Below the pieces are notes generated by a model. The model had not been told where the DNA came from. It did no database searches and saw nothing but the letters and a program-made list of their open reading frames with translations. The position numbers and the translations under genes are program-made. This document shows positions 1-7,169 of a stretch of DNA of 14,060 nt, piece by piece. Origin of the DNA: Flavobacteriales bacterium (GTDB lineage: Bacteria > Bacteroidota > Bacteroidia > Flavobacteriales > JADGDT01). The stretch is from NCBI GenBank assembly GCA_023145275.1, contig JAGLEB010000078.1, positions 1 through 14,060 on the forward strand, given 5' to 3'. Numbering within the stretch: position 1 is the stretch's first letter; each line of letters opens with the position of its first letter.

Positions 1-93
1 CAATAGGTGCGAAACTTTAGTTATTAAATAATACGCCAATTACTTTTAGCTGTATAAGTACATCTAATAATCATAGAAATGTAGTAATTACAC

Positions 94-101
94 TATATTT
101 G
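94..101 (+). promoter_or_regulatory. Bacteroidota -7 box for the MFS gene
   Basis: TATATTTG fits the Bacteroidota primary sigma -7 consensus TAnnTTTG exactly and lies 24 bases before the ATG of the transporter. Transcription would start about 15 bases before the ATG, giving a very short A-rich leader. No convincing -33 TTTG is seen about 19 bases upstream, so this is a half-supported promoter. Confidence 0.5.
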
Positions 102-124
102 TAACTTATAAAAAAATAAGGAAA

Positions 125-1597
125 ATGTTAAAAGCTCAAAAGAACTTATCTAACTCGTTCTACGCACTACTATCTCTACCCGCTACAGCAATGGGGTTTG
201 CTCTATCCGTTCAAATATCGGCATTGAGTTGGATATTATCAACAAAATATGGGTTTGACATACATGAAGTAGGTATTGTATGGGCCGCAGGTCCACTAGC
301 AGGAATTATTGCTCAACCAATTGTTGGAGCCATATCTGACAATGTATGGTTTATGAATGGACGTAGAAGACCATTTATTTTAATTGGAGGTTTTTTAGCA
401 GCCCTAATGCTACTAGCCTTACCTAATATAGATTTAATTGGAAATATGTTCGGCCACGATGGAGCTACTCTAGGTATGGCTATTGCTATTGCAATTACTC
501 TAGACCTTTCAATAAATATTTCATTTAATCCCACTAGATCTATCATTGCAGATGTTACTCCAGAAGGATCTAAGAGAACAAATGGATATACTTGGATGCA
601 AACTATCTCAGGTACTTTTGGTGTCTTAGCCTATGCTATTGGAGCATATTTCGATAATTACTCATTGATTTACTTTGGAGTTATATTAGTACTAGTTTTC
701 TCGTTAATACCACCATTTTTCATTGAAGAGCCTAGAGAAATTAAAAGTTCGAATAATGAAAACTCAAATGATAAGGTTAAATCAAAAGTAAATTATAAAG
801 AAGCATTTGACTCAGTTTTGCCATTGTCTGGTTTTCTTTTATATGGGTTATATGTTATCATTACTCAATTTACACATTCCGAAGTTCCAGGAAACATTGT
901 TGAATACACAGCAATTGGAATAACCATTTTCCTTGGAGCAAAAGTTATCATTAGCGGAATGAACTCTAACACCGATAAGACTGAATTTCAAAAAATACTT
1001 CTAGCACATGCGTTTACTTGGTTGGGAGTTCAGAGTATGTTTGTTTATATGTTTGCCTATGTGAAAAGTAATATCATGGGATTTGATATAGACAACAAAT
1101 TAACTGAAACAGATAACAATCAAATTGGGGCAATTATAGCTATATCTTTCTTAGTACTAAATCTTGTAGGAGCAATTTTACCTGCTACAATTTTAGGCCC
1201 ACTTTCTGAAAAAGTAGGCAGAGTAAAAGTTCATATGACTTCAATTGCAATAATGGCAGCGGGTTACGCAGGAATCTTGTTCTTTGGTGATGGGGATAAG
1301 TATATTTTATATGTGTTTATGGCTGTGGTTGGTATAGGATGGGCATCTACAATTTCACTACCTTTTGCTATTATGTCTGAAAGAGTTGACCAAGCGAAAA
1401 TGGGACTATTTATGGGGCTATTTAATCTTTCTGTAGTTCTACCACAACTAGTAGCAAGTTTCAAAATGGGTGAAGTTGTTAAAAATGCTGATGATAAAAA
1501 TGTACTATTTATTATTACGTCTATTACACTAGCTATTTCAGCAGTATTATGGATTTTCGTAAAAGAGCCTTCAAAACAGAGGGCAATTAAGGACTAA
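125..1597 (+). CDS. SLC45-type MFS sugar transporter
   Basis: This is a 12-helix inner-membrane major facilitator protein of 490 residues, a normal length for the family. The loop between helices 2 and 3 carries SDN...MNGRRRPF (residues 71-84), the form of MFS motif A typical of SLC45/plant sucrose-carrier relatives. Residues 135-144 hold NPTRSIIADV, and GPLSEKVGR (358-366) is the matching loop in the second half. A hydrophilic central loop (about 201-230, rich in N, S and K) separates the two six-helix halves. GLFNLSVVLPQL near 431-442 is also family-like. Bacteroidota homologues are often found with maltose/maltodextrin genes, and a pullulanase is encoded at 4812-6833, so proton-coupled uptake of maltose or a similar alpha-glucoside is a reasonable inference. 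The substrate is not proven. The ATG follows an exact -7 box and an A-rich leader. No gene follows closely downstream. Confidence 0.88.
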   Translation: MLKAQKNLSNSFYALLSLPATAMGFALSVQISALSWILSTKYGFDIHEVGIVWAAGPLAGIIAQPIVGAISDNVWFMNGRRRPFILIGGFLAALMLLALPNIDLIGNMFGHDGATLGMAIAIAITLDLSINISFNPTRSIIADVTPEGSKRTNGYTWMQTISGTFGVLAYAIGAYFDNYSLIYFGVILVLVFSLIPPFFIEEPREIKSSNNENSNDKVKSKVNYKEAFDSVLPLSGFLLYGLYVIITQFTHSEVPGNIVEYTAIGITIFLGAKVIISGMNSNTDKTEFQKILLAHAFTWLGVQSMFVYMFAYVKSNIMGFDIDNKLTETDNNQIGAIIAISFLVLNLVGAILPATILGPLSEKVGRVKVHMTSIAIMAAGYAGILFFGDGDKYILYVFMAVVGIGWASTISLPFAIMSERVDQAKMGLFMGLFNLSVVLPQLVASFKMGEVVKNADDKNVLFIITSITLAISAVLWIFVKEPSKQRAIKD

Positions 1598-1885
1598 TAG
1601 CAATTGCGTTATAAAATGACCTTTAAATAAAATCAAAGTATTTTTTCTTTATGGGAACGTTAAATTTGTTGCATACCTGCCTGCAGTAGGCAGGCCTAGG
1701 CTACTGAAGAAATTTCATATAAATCAGAACCGAGCATGTACCATGCAACATAGAAAATTGTTAATTTAAACACATGCGAACACTACCTGACCTTTGATAA
1801 ATTTCATATTCAGGTAGAAGGTAAAAGAAGAAGGTTTTATAAGTCATTTCATGACGTATTTGGTATAAACATACAAATACAACAT
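1598..1885 (+). other. Gene-free, hairpin-rich stretch; possible sRNA or 3' UTR
   Basis: No credible coding frame was found. A TAAATTTG box (1661-1668) matches TAnnTTTG but has no clear -33 element. After it come perfect inverted repeats: 8 bp TGTTGCAT/ATGCAACA (1667-1674 with 1743-1750), 7 bp CCTGCCT/AGGCAGG (1676-1694), 5 bp GCATG/CATGC (1734-1746, competing with the first), 8 bp CTACCTGA/TCAGGTAG (1783-1817), 5 bp GTCAT/ATGAC (1843-1855) and 7 bp GTATTTG/CAAATAC (1856-1880). The 11-mer AAATTTCATAT occurs twice (1710-1720 and 1799-1809). The row runs into the terminator at 1886-1930. It could be a small RNA of about 255 bases or a long structured 3' end of the transporter mRNA. The sequence does not decide between them. 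Confidence 0.35.
1676..1694. repeat. REP-like palindrome, copy 1
   Basis: CCTGCCT and AGGCAGG form a perfect 7-bp stem around the loop GCAGT. It is GC-rich in an AT-rich background. A related imperfect hairpin sits at 7003-7024. Short palindromes of this type are scattered through intergenic DNA of many Flavobacteria. Assignment to a named REP family cannot be made here. Confidence 0.5.
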
Positions 1886-1930
1886 ATCCTCTTTAGAATT
1901 TATATAAATTCTAAAGAGGATTCTTTTTTG
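1886..1930 (+). terminator. Rho-independent terminator with 36-base perfect palindrome
   Basis: Positions 1886-1903 are the exact reverse complement of 1904-1921, with no spacer. The RNA stem would be about 16 bp with a minimal loop. Plus-strand bases 1921-1929 read TTCTTTTTT, a U-tract in the expected place. It ends whatever is transcribed from the stretch after the MFS gene and insulates the next gene. It lies almost 290 bases after the MFS stop codon, which is far for a simple gene terminator. Confidence 0.8.
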
Positions 1931-2014
1931 CCTTGATATTAAAGCTATTAAACTACACATCTACGAAATCCTAAAAAAAAATATTTTTCATAGTTCAAAT
2001 TCAAATAAAATTAC

Positions 2015-2022
2015 TAATTTTG
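2015..2022 (+). promoter_or_regulatory. Bacteroidota -7 box for the acetate transporter gene
   Basis: TAATTTTG matches TAnnTTTG and lies 24 bases before the ATG at 2046, the same geometry as at the MFS gene. The -33 element is weak. Together with the terminator just upstream this makes the following gene a single-gene transcription unit. Confidence 0.5.
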
Positions 2023-2045
2023 CACGCTAAAAAAATAGAAAAAAC

Positions 2046-2600
2046 ATGGAGAATAAAACTGCAAACCCTGCACCTCTAGGACTTATAGGTTTTGGAATGA
2101 CAACTGTACTACTAAACATCCACAATGCTGGAGTTACAACACTTGACACTACGGTTATGGGAATGGGAATATTTGTTGGAGGATTAGCACAAGTAATTGC
2201 AGGTATCCTTGAATCTAAAAAGAATAATACTTTTGGATTAACAGCATTCACATCATATGGATTTTTCTGGCTTTCATTAGTTGCAATTTGGAGTTTACCA
2301 GCACTTGGTATTGGAAATGGCCCTACTAAAGAGTCAATGGGTTTCTATTTAATTATGTGGGCACTCTTCACTGGTGGTATGTTTATTGCTTCTTTAAAGC
2401 ACAACAAAGCAACTCAAGTAATATTTGGAAGTCTTACTCTGCTATTTATTTTATTAGCTCTAGCCGATTTCACTCATAGTACTACTATAAAAACTATTGC
2501 AGGAATTGAAGGTATCTTCACTGGATTATCTGCTATTTACTCTGCCTTAGGCCAAGTTATTAATGAAGAATACAAAGAAGAAGTTATTCCACTTGGTTAA
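2046..2600 (+). CDS. satP: SatP/YaaH-type acetate-succinate transporter (AceTr family)
   Basis: This is a small inner-membrane carrier of 184 residues with about six helices, close in length to E. coli SatP (188). The family signature NPAPLG is at residues 7-12, followed by FGMTT (16-20) and conserved Asn24 and Asn27 in LLNIHNAG. The second hallmark GIFVGGLAQVIAGILE is at 41-56, then FGLTAFTSYGFFWLSL (63-78) and AIYSALGQVINE (163-174) near the end. Members of the GPR1/FUN34/YaaH family move acetate, and in E. coli also succinate, with protons; hexameric channel-like forms are known for the family. Acetate uptake is therefore the likely role, while direction and exact substrate are inferred. 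The gene has its own -7 box, a terminator on each side and no operon partner. The symbol is by homology only. Confidence 0.9.
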   Translation: MENKTANPAPLGLIGFGMTTVLLNIHNAGVTTLDTTVMGMGIFVGGLAQVIAGILESKKNNTFGLTAFTSYGFFWLSLVAIWSLPALGIGNGPTKESMGFYLIMWALFTGGMFIASLKHNKATQVIFGSLTLLFILLALADFTHSTTIKTIAGIEGIFTGLSAIYSALGQVINEEYKEEVIPLG

Positions 2601-2666
2601 GACATTGTACTACACAAGAATATATAGGAGATGAACACCTATATTTATATTGAATAATTATTGAAC

Positions 2667-2710
2667 AAAAAAAATGGTCGTACTCTTTATTGAGTATGAC
2701 CATTTTTATT
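2667..2710. terminator. Bidirectional terminator between convergent genes
   Basis: Positions 2670-2685 pair with 2692-2707 over 16 bp, including one G-U pair, around the loop TTTATT. The stem is flanked by an A-run (2667-2674) and a T-run (2703-2707), so it can stop transcription of the acetate transporter (plus strand) and of the EEP gene ending at 2715 (minus strand). A weaker 7-bp hairpin, ATATAGG/CCTATAT, lies just upstream at 2622-2644. Confidence 0.88.
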
Positions 2711-2714
2711 AAGA

Positions 2715-3563
2715 CTATTTTACAAATTTTGCTTTTACGATTATAGGCAAATGATCAGAAAAGTACGCTACATTATTGTTTGAAGAGTCTATTGAGTACT
2801 CTAATACTCTAATTCCATTTTTATAGAAAATATAATCTATCATCTTTTCCCTTTCTCTATCATTAACATCAAAACCTCTAAATGTTGTCGGCCTATCAAA
2901 ATTGGTTTTATCTGCGTGAGTATAACTGTCTTGAACAGAAATGTTCAACTCAGGATCAACAAGATATTGATAACTACAGGCACTAGGCTCAAAGTTAAAA
3001 TCGCCCAAAATAATTAGTGAATTGTCACCAGCGATTTCTTTCACTTTATAAAGAAGAAGCTTACTACTTTCCTTTATAGCAACTTGTCCTTCATTATCAA
3101 AATGAGTATTAAAGAAATAAAACTCTTTACCATTATCTTTAAACTTCCCCCATGTCACCACTCTTTTACAGCAAGCATCCCAACCTAAAGAAGGCTTAGA
3201 AGGAGTTTCAGATAACCAAAACATACCGTGTTTCAATAATTCCACTCTAGACTCGTCATACAAAATAGGAGAGTATTCCCCAGACATCTTACCGTCGTCT
3301 CTTCCTTTTCCAATAAATTTATACTTTATTTTTCCAGACAGATAAACTACTTGCCCCTTTAAAGCTTCCTGCAATCCAACTATTGCAGGTTTATTATTCA
3401 AAATCACTTCAGAAACTTTTTCTCTTCTATTGATCCAAACATTTATCCCATCATTAGAGTTTTCATTTCTAATATTATATGTCATCACAGTTATCTCTTG
3501 AGAAAACAGATTATTAGAGAAAACCAAAATTAAAGACAAATACAGCACTTCCTTAATCCTCAT
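2715..3563 (-). CDS. Secreted EEP-fold hydrolase, copy A (diverged)
   Basis: This protein has 282 residues and an N-terminal signal peptide ending near LFSQ (19-22), so it is exported. It belongs to the endonuclease/exonuclease/phosphatase superfamily, which uses Mg2+ to split phosphate esters. The core catalytic features are present: TYNIR (28-32), QEAL (65-68), NTHFD (152-156), GDFNF (187-191) and SDH (269-271). Compared with copy B at 3947-4795 it has the same length, needs no gaps and is identical at about 203 of 282 positions. Differences cluster at 33-48, where the usual YDNP is replaced by NENS, at the position after NTHFD (Asn instead of His), and at 219-240. The core residues are intact, so activity is likely, but substrate choice may have shifted. 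Substrates in this family range from nucleic acids to inositol phosphates and sphingomyelin, and none can be assigned here. It ends at a bidirectional terminator. Confidence 0.85.
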   Translation of the reverse strand: MRIKEVLYLSLILVFSNNLFSQEITVMTYNIRNENSNDGINVWINRREKVSEVILNNKPAIVGLQEALKGQVVYLSGKIKYKFIGKGRDDGKMSGEYSPILYDESRVELLKHGMFWLSETPSKPSLGWDACCKRVVTWGKFKDNGKEFYFFNTHFDNEGQVAIKESSKLLLYKVKEIAGDNSLIILGDFNFEPSACSYQYLVDPELNISVQDSYTHADKTNFDRPTTFRGFDVNDREREKMIDYIFYKNGIRVLEYSIDSSNNNVAYFSDHLPIIVKAKFVK

Positions 3564-3946
3564 AACATTAATTGCTATTTTATTATTACAGAATAATTTT
3601 AAAATGCATCTTTTTTAAAAAAAGTGTTCCGAGGTTAGTAGATAGTTTCATAGATATTTAATGATAAATACTCGCCACAAAGTGGTAACTTAATTTTGTA
3701 AAAAACAACATATTTTGACTGTATAAATGAGTCCACTGCAAGTGTAACTTACAATGGGATTAATATCTCTCATTAACCTGCCCTTTCATGGCATTAGCTG
3801 ATGCAACACTATATTATGTCAAGGCGTTGCCGTTGACCAATATTAAATTAAGACTTTCAGCCTTAATATCACCTATGGAATGTAATAATTGTAGAATAAC
3901 AATATGAAGATAGTAACTATCCTCAAAAAGTATTTTTTATTTTATA
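3564..3946 (-). other. Gene-free interval between the two EEP copies, with minus-strand hairpins
   Basis: No coding frame is supported. The central part (3721-3840) is about 40% GC by hand count, richer than the flanks. Hairpins are seen at 3847-3867 (8 bp, loop of 5, with a G-U pair that forms only in minus-strand RNA), 3818-3837 (GTCAAGGC against GCC-G-TTGAC, one bulged base), 3791-3804 (4 bp), 3675-3685 (CCAC/GTGG) and 3910-3922 (GATAGT/ACTATC). No TAnnTTTG box for copy A is found just upstream of its ATG. The stretch may be a structured leader or spacer in a transcript running from copy B into copy A, or a decayed insertion. Neither is proven. Confidence 0.35.
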
Positions 3947-4795
3947 TCATTTTACAAATTTTGCTTTTACAATAACTGGCACATGGTCTGAGAAATATGC
4001 CGTTCCATTATTAGATGAATCTACACTATAGTTTATAATATCAATACCGTTTCTAATAAAAATATAATCAATGATATCTCCCGCAAAATCACTTTTCACA
4101 TCAAAACTTCTAAGTGTCAGCGGCCTCACTTCATATGTGTTTTTAGCAATGAAATAACTATCTTTTACTGAAACACTAAGCTCTGGGTCAACAAGGTATT
4201 GATAACTACAATTATCCGGATTAAAATTAAAATCTCCTCCAATAAACAATGCCGCACCTTTTGAAATCTCCTGAGCCTTGTTTAACAATAATTTGCTGCT
4301 ATTTTTTTTAGCTTTATCACCTTGGTGATCAAAATGAGTATTGAAATAAAAGAACACTTCTCCTTCATACTTAAACTTTCCCCATGTCACAACCCTTTTA
4401 CAGCAAGCATCCCAGCCTATAGAAGGCTTAGAAGGTGTTTCAGACAACCAAAACATACCGTATTTCAACAGCTCAACTTTAGACTCGTCATACAAAATAG
4501 GAGAGTACTCTCCAGCTGTTTCACCGTCGTCTCTTCCTTTTCCAATAAACTTATACTTTGTCTTTTCAGACAGATAATCTACCTGATTTTTCAAAGCTTC
4601 TTGTATCCCAACTATTGCTGGTTTATTATTCAAAATCACTTCAGAAACTTTATCTCTCCTGTGGTTCCAATCATTAATTCCATCACTGGGATTATCATAC
4701 CTAATATTATAAGTCATCACAGTTATTTCTTGTGAAAACAAATTATTGGCAAAAACCAATGATAGCAATAAATACAGCACTTCCTTAATTCTCAT
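3947..4795 (-). CDS. Secreted EEP-fold hydrolase, copy B
   Basis: This is the paralogue of copy A, 282 residues, with a signal peptide ending at LFSQ (19-22). It keeps the form typical of the Bacteroidota secreted EEP group: TYNIRYDNP (28-36), QEAL (65-68), NTHFDHQG (152-159), GDFNF (187-191) and SDH (269-271). These supply the metal-binding and catalytic Asn, Glu, His, Asp and Asp-His residues of the superfamily. It is predicted to hydrolyse a phosphodiester or phosphomonoester outside the inner membrane; the substrate is unknown. The start lies only 16 bases after the pullulanase stop codon, so the two are very probably co-transcribed with pullulanase first. That suggests work on material met during glycan use, but such links are common in this group without a proven function. 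Copy B looks closer to the ancestral form than copy A. Confidence 0.87.
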   Translation of the reverse strand: MRIKEVLYLLLSLVFANNLFSQEITVMTYNIRYDNPSDGINDWNHRRDKVSEVILNNKPAIVGIQEALKNQVDYLSEKTKYKFIGKGRDDGETAGEYSPILYDESKVELLKYGMFWLSETPSKPSIGWDACCKRVVTWGKFKYEGEVFFYFNTHFDHQGDKAKKNSSKLLLNKAQEISKGAALFIGGDFNFNPDNCSYQYLVDPELSVSVKDSYFIAKNTYEVRPLTLRSFDVKSDFAGDIIDYIFIRNGIDIINYSVDSSNNGTAYFSDHVPVIVKAKFVK

Positions 4796-4811
4796 ATCTT
4801 AAATTAATAAT

Positions 4812-6833
4812 TTAATTTTTAAACAAAATAACAGCAGACACTTTAGGAACCTTTACAACACCTTTAGAATAAATTTTGTTACTCTTTGAGCCATCTTCAT
4901 AAAACTTTTCTCCATCAGAAGCAACCTTCCATCCTGCTCCGATTTTAAAGTCCTTACTCTCTTTTGACACATTAAATATAACTTTTATCTGACTCCATTT
5001 ATCTCCTACTGCAGCACCATTTAGGGTATAAGAGATAACATCATCTTCAGTTTTATCAAACTTAAGGTTCTCTTGCAAAAGCTTTGCAGTTTTCATCTTA
5101 AAAGCAGGGTGGTTCATTCTGAGTTTTATCAACCCTTCATAATAATCTACAAGCTTAATATTCTTAGTTTTCAAAGACCAATCCATCTCATTAATACTGT
5201 CTGGTGATTGATACGAATTTTCAACGCCATACTTTGTTCTACCCATCTCAACTCCAGCATGTAAAAAAGGAATACCCTGCGATGTTAGAATAATTGTGTT
5301 TGCCAGCTTAGAAAGTTGTAAGAGCTCTATATCTGAAGTGTTGGGATTAGAAATTTTCAACTTATCGTATAAAGTATGATTATCATGACACGAAACATAA
5401 TTAATAGTTTGAAGTGGAGATTTAGACCAAGGTTTTTTTGAGTAGCTAACTTTAGAATAATCCAAATCTGGATGCTGTGTTGAAGCAACTATACCAAACT
5501 TTACATCTTCTCTATTTTCTAGATTACCACTAACATAGCCCTTACTATCATGAGCGCTCCAACTACCTTTTATTCCATCTCTAATATCATCTGAGAATAT
5601 TGCAATAGTATTTAGTTTAAATCCATTATCCTTTATTGCTCTTTCTGAAATCGGCAAGGGAGAATCTCCTGCTGTCCACCCCTCTCCATAAACAAAAATA
5701 CTTGGATCTACTTCTTTTACTGCCTTATCTAAGTCGTTCATTGTAGTAACGTCATGTATACCCATCAAATCAAATCTAAACCCATCTAAATGATACTCTT
5801 TGGCCCAATAAACAACAGACTCAACGATAAATTTACGCATCATCTCCCTATCTGATGCAGTTTCGTTACCGCAAGCTGAAGCATCTGCATATTTTCCATC
5901 ATCCCACTGTCGATAATAATAACCAGGAACAAGTTGATCAAAATTAGATTCATTAGTAAATCCTGTGTGATTATACACTACATCAAGAACTACTCTTATG
6001 CCAGCCTTGTGAAAAGCCTGAACCATCTCTTTAAACTCTCGCACCCTAACTTTCCCATCGTAAGGATCTGTAGAATATGATCCTTCGGGTACATTGTAAT
6101 TTTGAGGATCATAGCCCCAATTGTATTTATTTAATTCTGGCTTAGTTTCGTCAATAGATCTAAAATCAAACGCTGGCAAAATATGAACATGCGTTACTCC
6201 CATTTCTTTGATATGGTCAATTCCTGTACTCAACTCCTCATTATTTACCGTCCCAAATTCTGTTAGGCCCACAAACTTCCCTTTGTTTTTGATACCCGAG
6301 TTTGATGATATCGAAATGTCTCTTATCTGAATTTCATACAGAATAATATCTTCGATTCCTTTCAACTCTGGCTTAAGGTCTTCTTCCCATCCCTTAGGAT
6401 TAGTTTCCGACATATCTACAACCATTCCTCGCTTTCCGTTAACCCCAACAACTTTTGCATAAGGGTCAACCTCCTCCGAGTTCCATTTTCCATCAACTTT
6501 TACTTGGAATGAATAATATTTATTCTTAATATCCTCATTAAGTTCAGCTTCCCAAACACCTTTATCTACCTTCTTTAGAGAAATCTTATTGACCTCTTCA
6601 CCTCCTAGCCCTTTATCGTAGATTCTTAAAACTACTTTTTCGGCTGCTGGTGACCATAGCTTAAATACGGTTTTATCACTTGAATATTTCACACCTAAAT
6701 CACTAGCCGAATAAACAGGATAGTCATCATACCCCAATTCTGCTTTTACTTCTGGTTTAGACTCAGTACACGATATCATAAAAGTGAAAGTTATCACAGT
6801 TACTACCGTGATATGTTTTACAAAATTTTTCAT
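4812..6833 (-). CDS. pulA: Type I pullulanase, lipoprotein (GH13)
   Basis: This enzyme of 673 residues hydrolyses alpha-1,6 branch links in pullulan and starch-derived dextrins. A lipoprotein signal precedes Cys22 (MISC), so it should be lipid-anchored. Residues about 40-145 resemble the N-terminal CBM48-type beta-sandwich (FKLWSPAAEKVVLRIYDKG), followed by the GH13 barrel. YNWGYDP (237-243) is the hallmark of type I pullulanases. All four GH13 regions are present: DVVYNH (284-289), GFRFDLMG (351-358, nucleophile Asp355), VYGEGW (381-386, acid/base Glu384) and SCHDNH (481-486, stabilising Asp484). A C-terminal beta domain ends in VPKVSAVILFKN. The length agrees with Bacteroides pullulanases of about 670 residues. 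It is the first gene of a minus-strand unit with EEP copy B. Whether the lipoprotein is on the surface or faces the periplasm is unclear, as no clear surface-export signal follows Cys22. Confidence 0.95.
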   Translation of the reverse strand: MKNFVKHITVVTVITFTFMISCTESKPEVKAELGYDDYPVYSASDLGVKYSSDKTVFKLWSPAAEKVVLRIYDKGLGGEEVNKISLKKVDKGVWEAELNEDIKNKYYSFQVKVDGKWNSEEVDPYAKVVGVNGKRGMVVDMSETNPKGWEEDLKPELKGIEDIILYEIQIRDISISSNSGIKNKGKFVGLTEFGTVNNEELSTGIDHIKEMGVTHVHILPAFDFRSIDETKPELNKYNWGYDPQNYNVPEGSYSTDPYDGKVRVREFKEMVQAFHKAGIRVVLDVVYNHTGFTNESNFDQLVPGYYYRQWDDGKYADASACGNETASDREMMRKFIVESVVYWAKEYHLDGFRFDLMGIHDVTTMNDLDKAVKEVDPSIFVYGEGWTAGDSPLPISERAIKDNGFKLNTIAIFSDDIRDGIKGSWSAHDSKGYVSGNLENREDVKFGIVASTQHPDLDYSKVSYSKKPWSKSPLQTINYVSCHDNHTLYDKLKISNPNTSDIELLQLSKLANTIILTSQGIPFLHAGVEMGRTKYGVENSYQSPDSINEMDWSLKTKNIKLVDYYEGLIKLRMNHPAFKMKTAKLLQENLKFDKTEDDVISYTLNGAAVGDKWSQIKVIFNVSKESKDFKIGAGWKVASDGEKFYEDGSKSNKIYSKGVVKVPKVSAVILFKN

Positions 6834-6900
6834 TTAATAAATATATTAACTATTATTGAGAATAATAATAAAATTTGAATCAATATTTATTGATAATAAT
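6834..6900 (-). promoter_or_regulatory. Pullulanase upstream region with operator-like dyad
   Basis: The 67 bases before the pullulanase ATG are almost only A and T. They hold a perfect 7-2-7 dyad, ATCAATA-TT-TATTGAT (6879-6894), centred about 53 bases upstream of the start, and a 7-bp TATTATT/AATAATA repeat around 6851-6867. No exact TAnnTTTG is present on the minus strand. The dyad could bind a regulator of alpha-glucan genes, but in such AT-rich DNA it may be chance. Confidence 0.3.
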
Positions 6901-7112
6901 CTAAATAGTGCTTCTTAAAAAACTGTCAATTCTTTTTGGTGACGTATAAAAAACTTCAAGGTCGAGATGATCGGAGATTTAGTAGTCAGGAGTTTACTTA
7001 TTCCTGCCTTGCCTAGTAGGTAGGTCGGTGGATAAATGCCTGATTGCAAAATCAAGGTCGGCGAAGAGATTGGTGTTTTCTTATAGACACTAAATATACC
7101 TACATAGGGGTA
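6901..7112. other. Gene-free stretch before the 72-residue protein
   Basis: Together with the flanking promoter regions this makes 336 bases without a supported gene (6834-7169). Short open frames exist on both strands but lack family features or a promoter. The only clear structure is the REP-like hairpin at 7003-7024. The GC content around 6955-7070 is visibly higher than in the flanks, as often found around such repeats. Confidence 0.4.
7003..7024. repeat. REP-like palindrome, copy 2 (imperfect)
   Basis: CCTGCCT (7003-7009) and AGGTAGG (7018-7024) can form a 7-bp stem with one G-U pair in plus-strand RNA around the loop TGCCTAGT. The left arm is identical to that of the palindrome at 1676-1694, which suggests two members of one dispersed family. 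Confidence 0.4.
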
Positions 7113-7143
7113 TTTCATACAACACAAACATATAATATATTTG
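7113..7143 (+). promoter_or_regulatory. Promoter of the 72-residue protein gene
   Basis: TATATTTG (7136-7143) fits TAnnTTTG exactly. TTTC (7113-7116) is one mismatch from the -33 TTTG at a 19-base spacing. Transcription would begin near 7150, about 20 bases before the ATG at 7170. This is the best two-part Bacteroidota promoter found in the window and the main support for the small gene it precedes. Confidence 0.6.
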
Positions 7144-7169
7144 TAGCTAAATATCCCCTGAGAATATCA

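Noticed and set aside
4322..4735. Open frame of 137 codons opposite EEP copy B
   Set aside because: It is antisense to a strongly supported gene, without signal or motif. The matching region of copy A is not open in the same way.
6915..7127. A 70-residue minus-strand protein
   Set aside because: It has no promoter or recognised motif and runs through the REP-like palindrome, so it is taken as a chance frame in repeat DNA.
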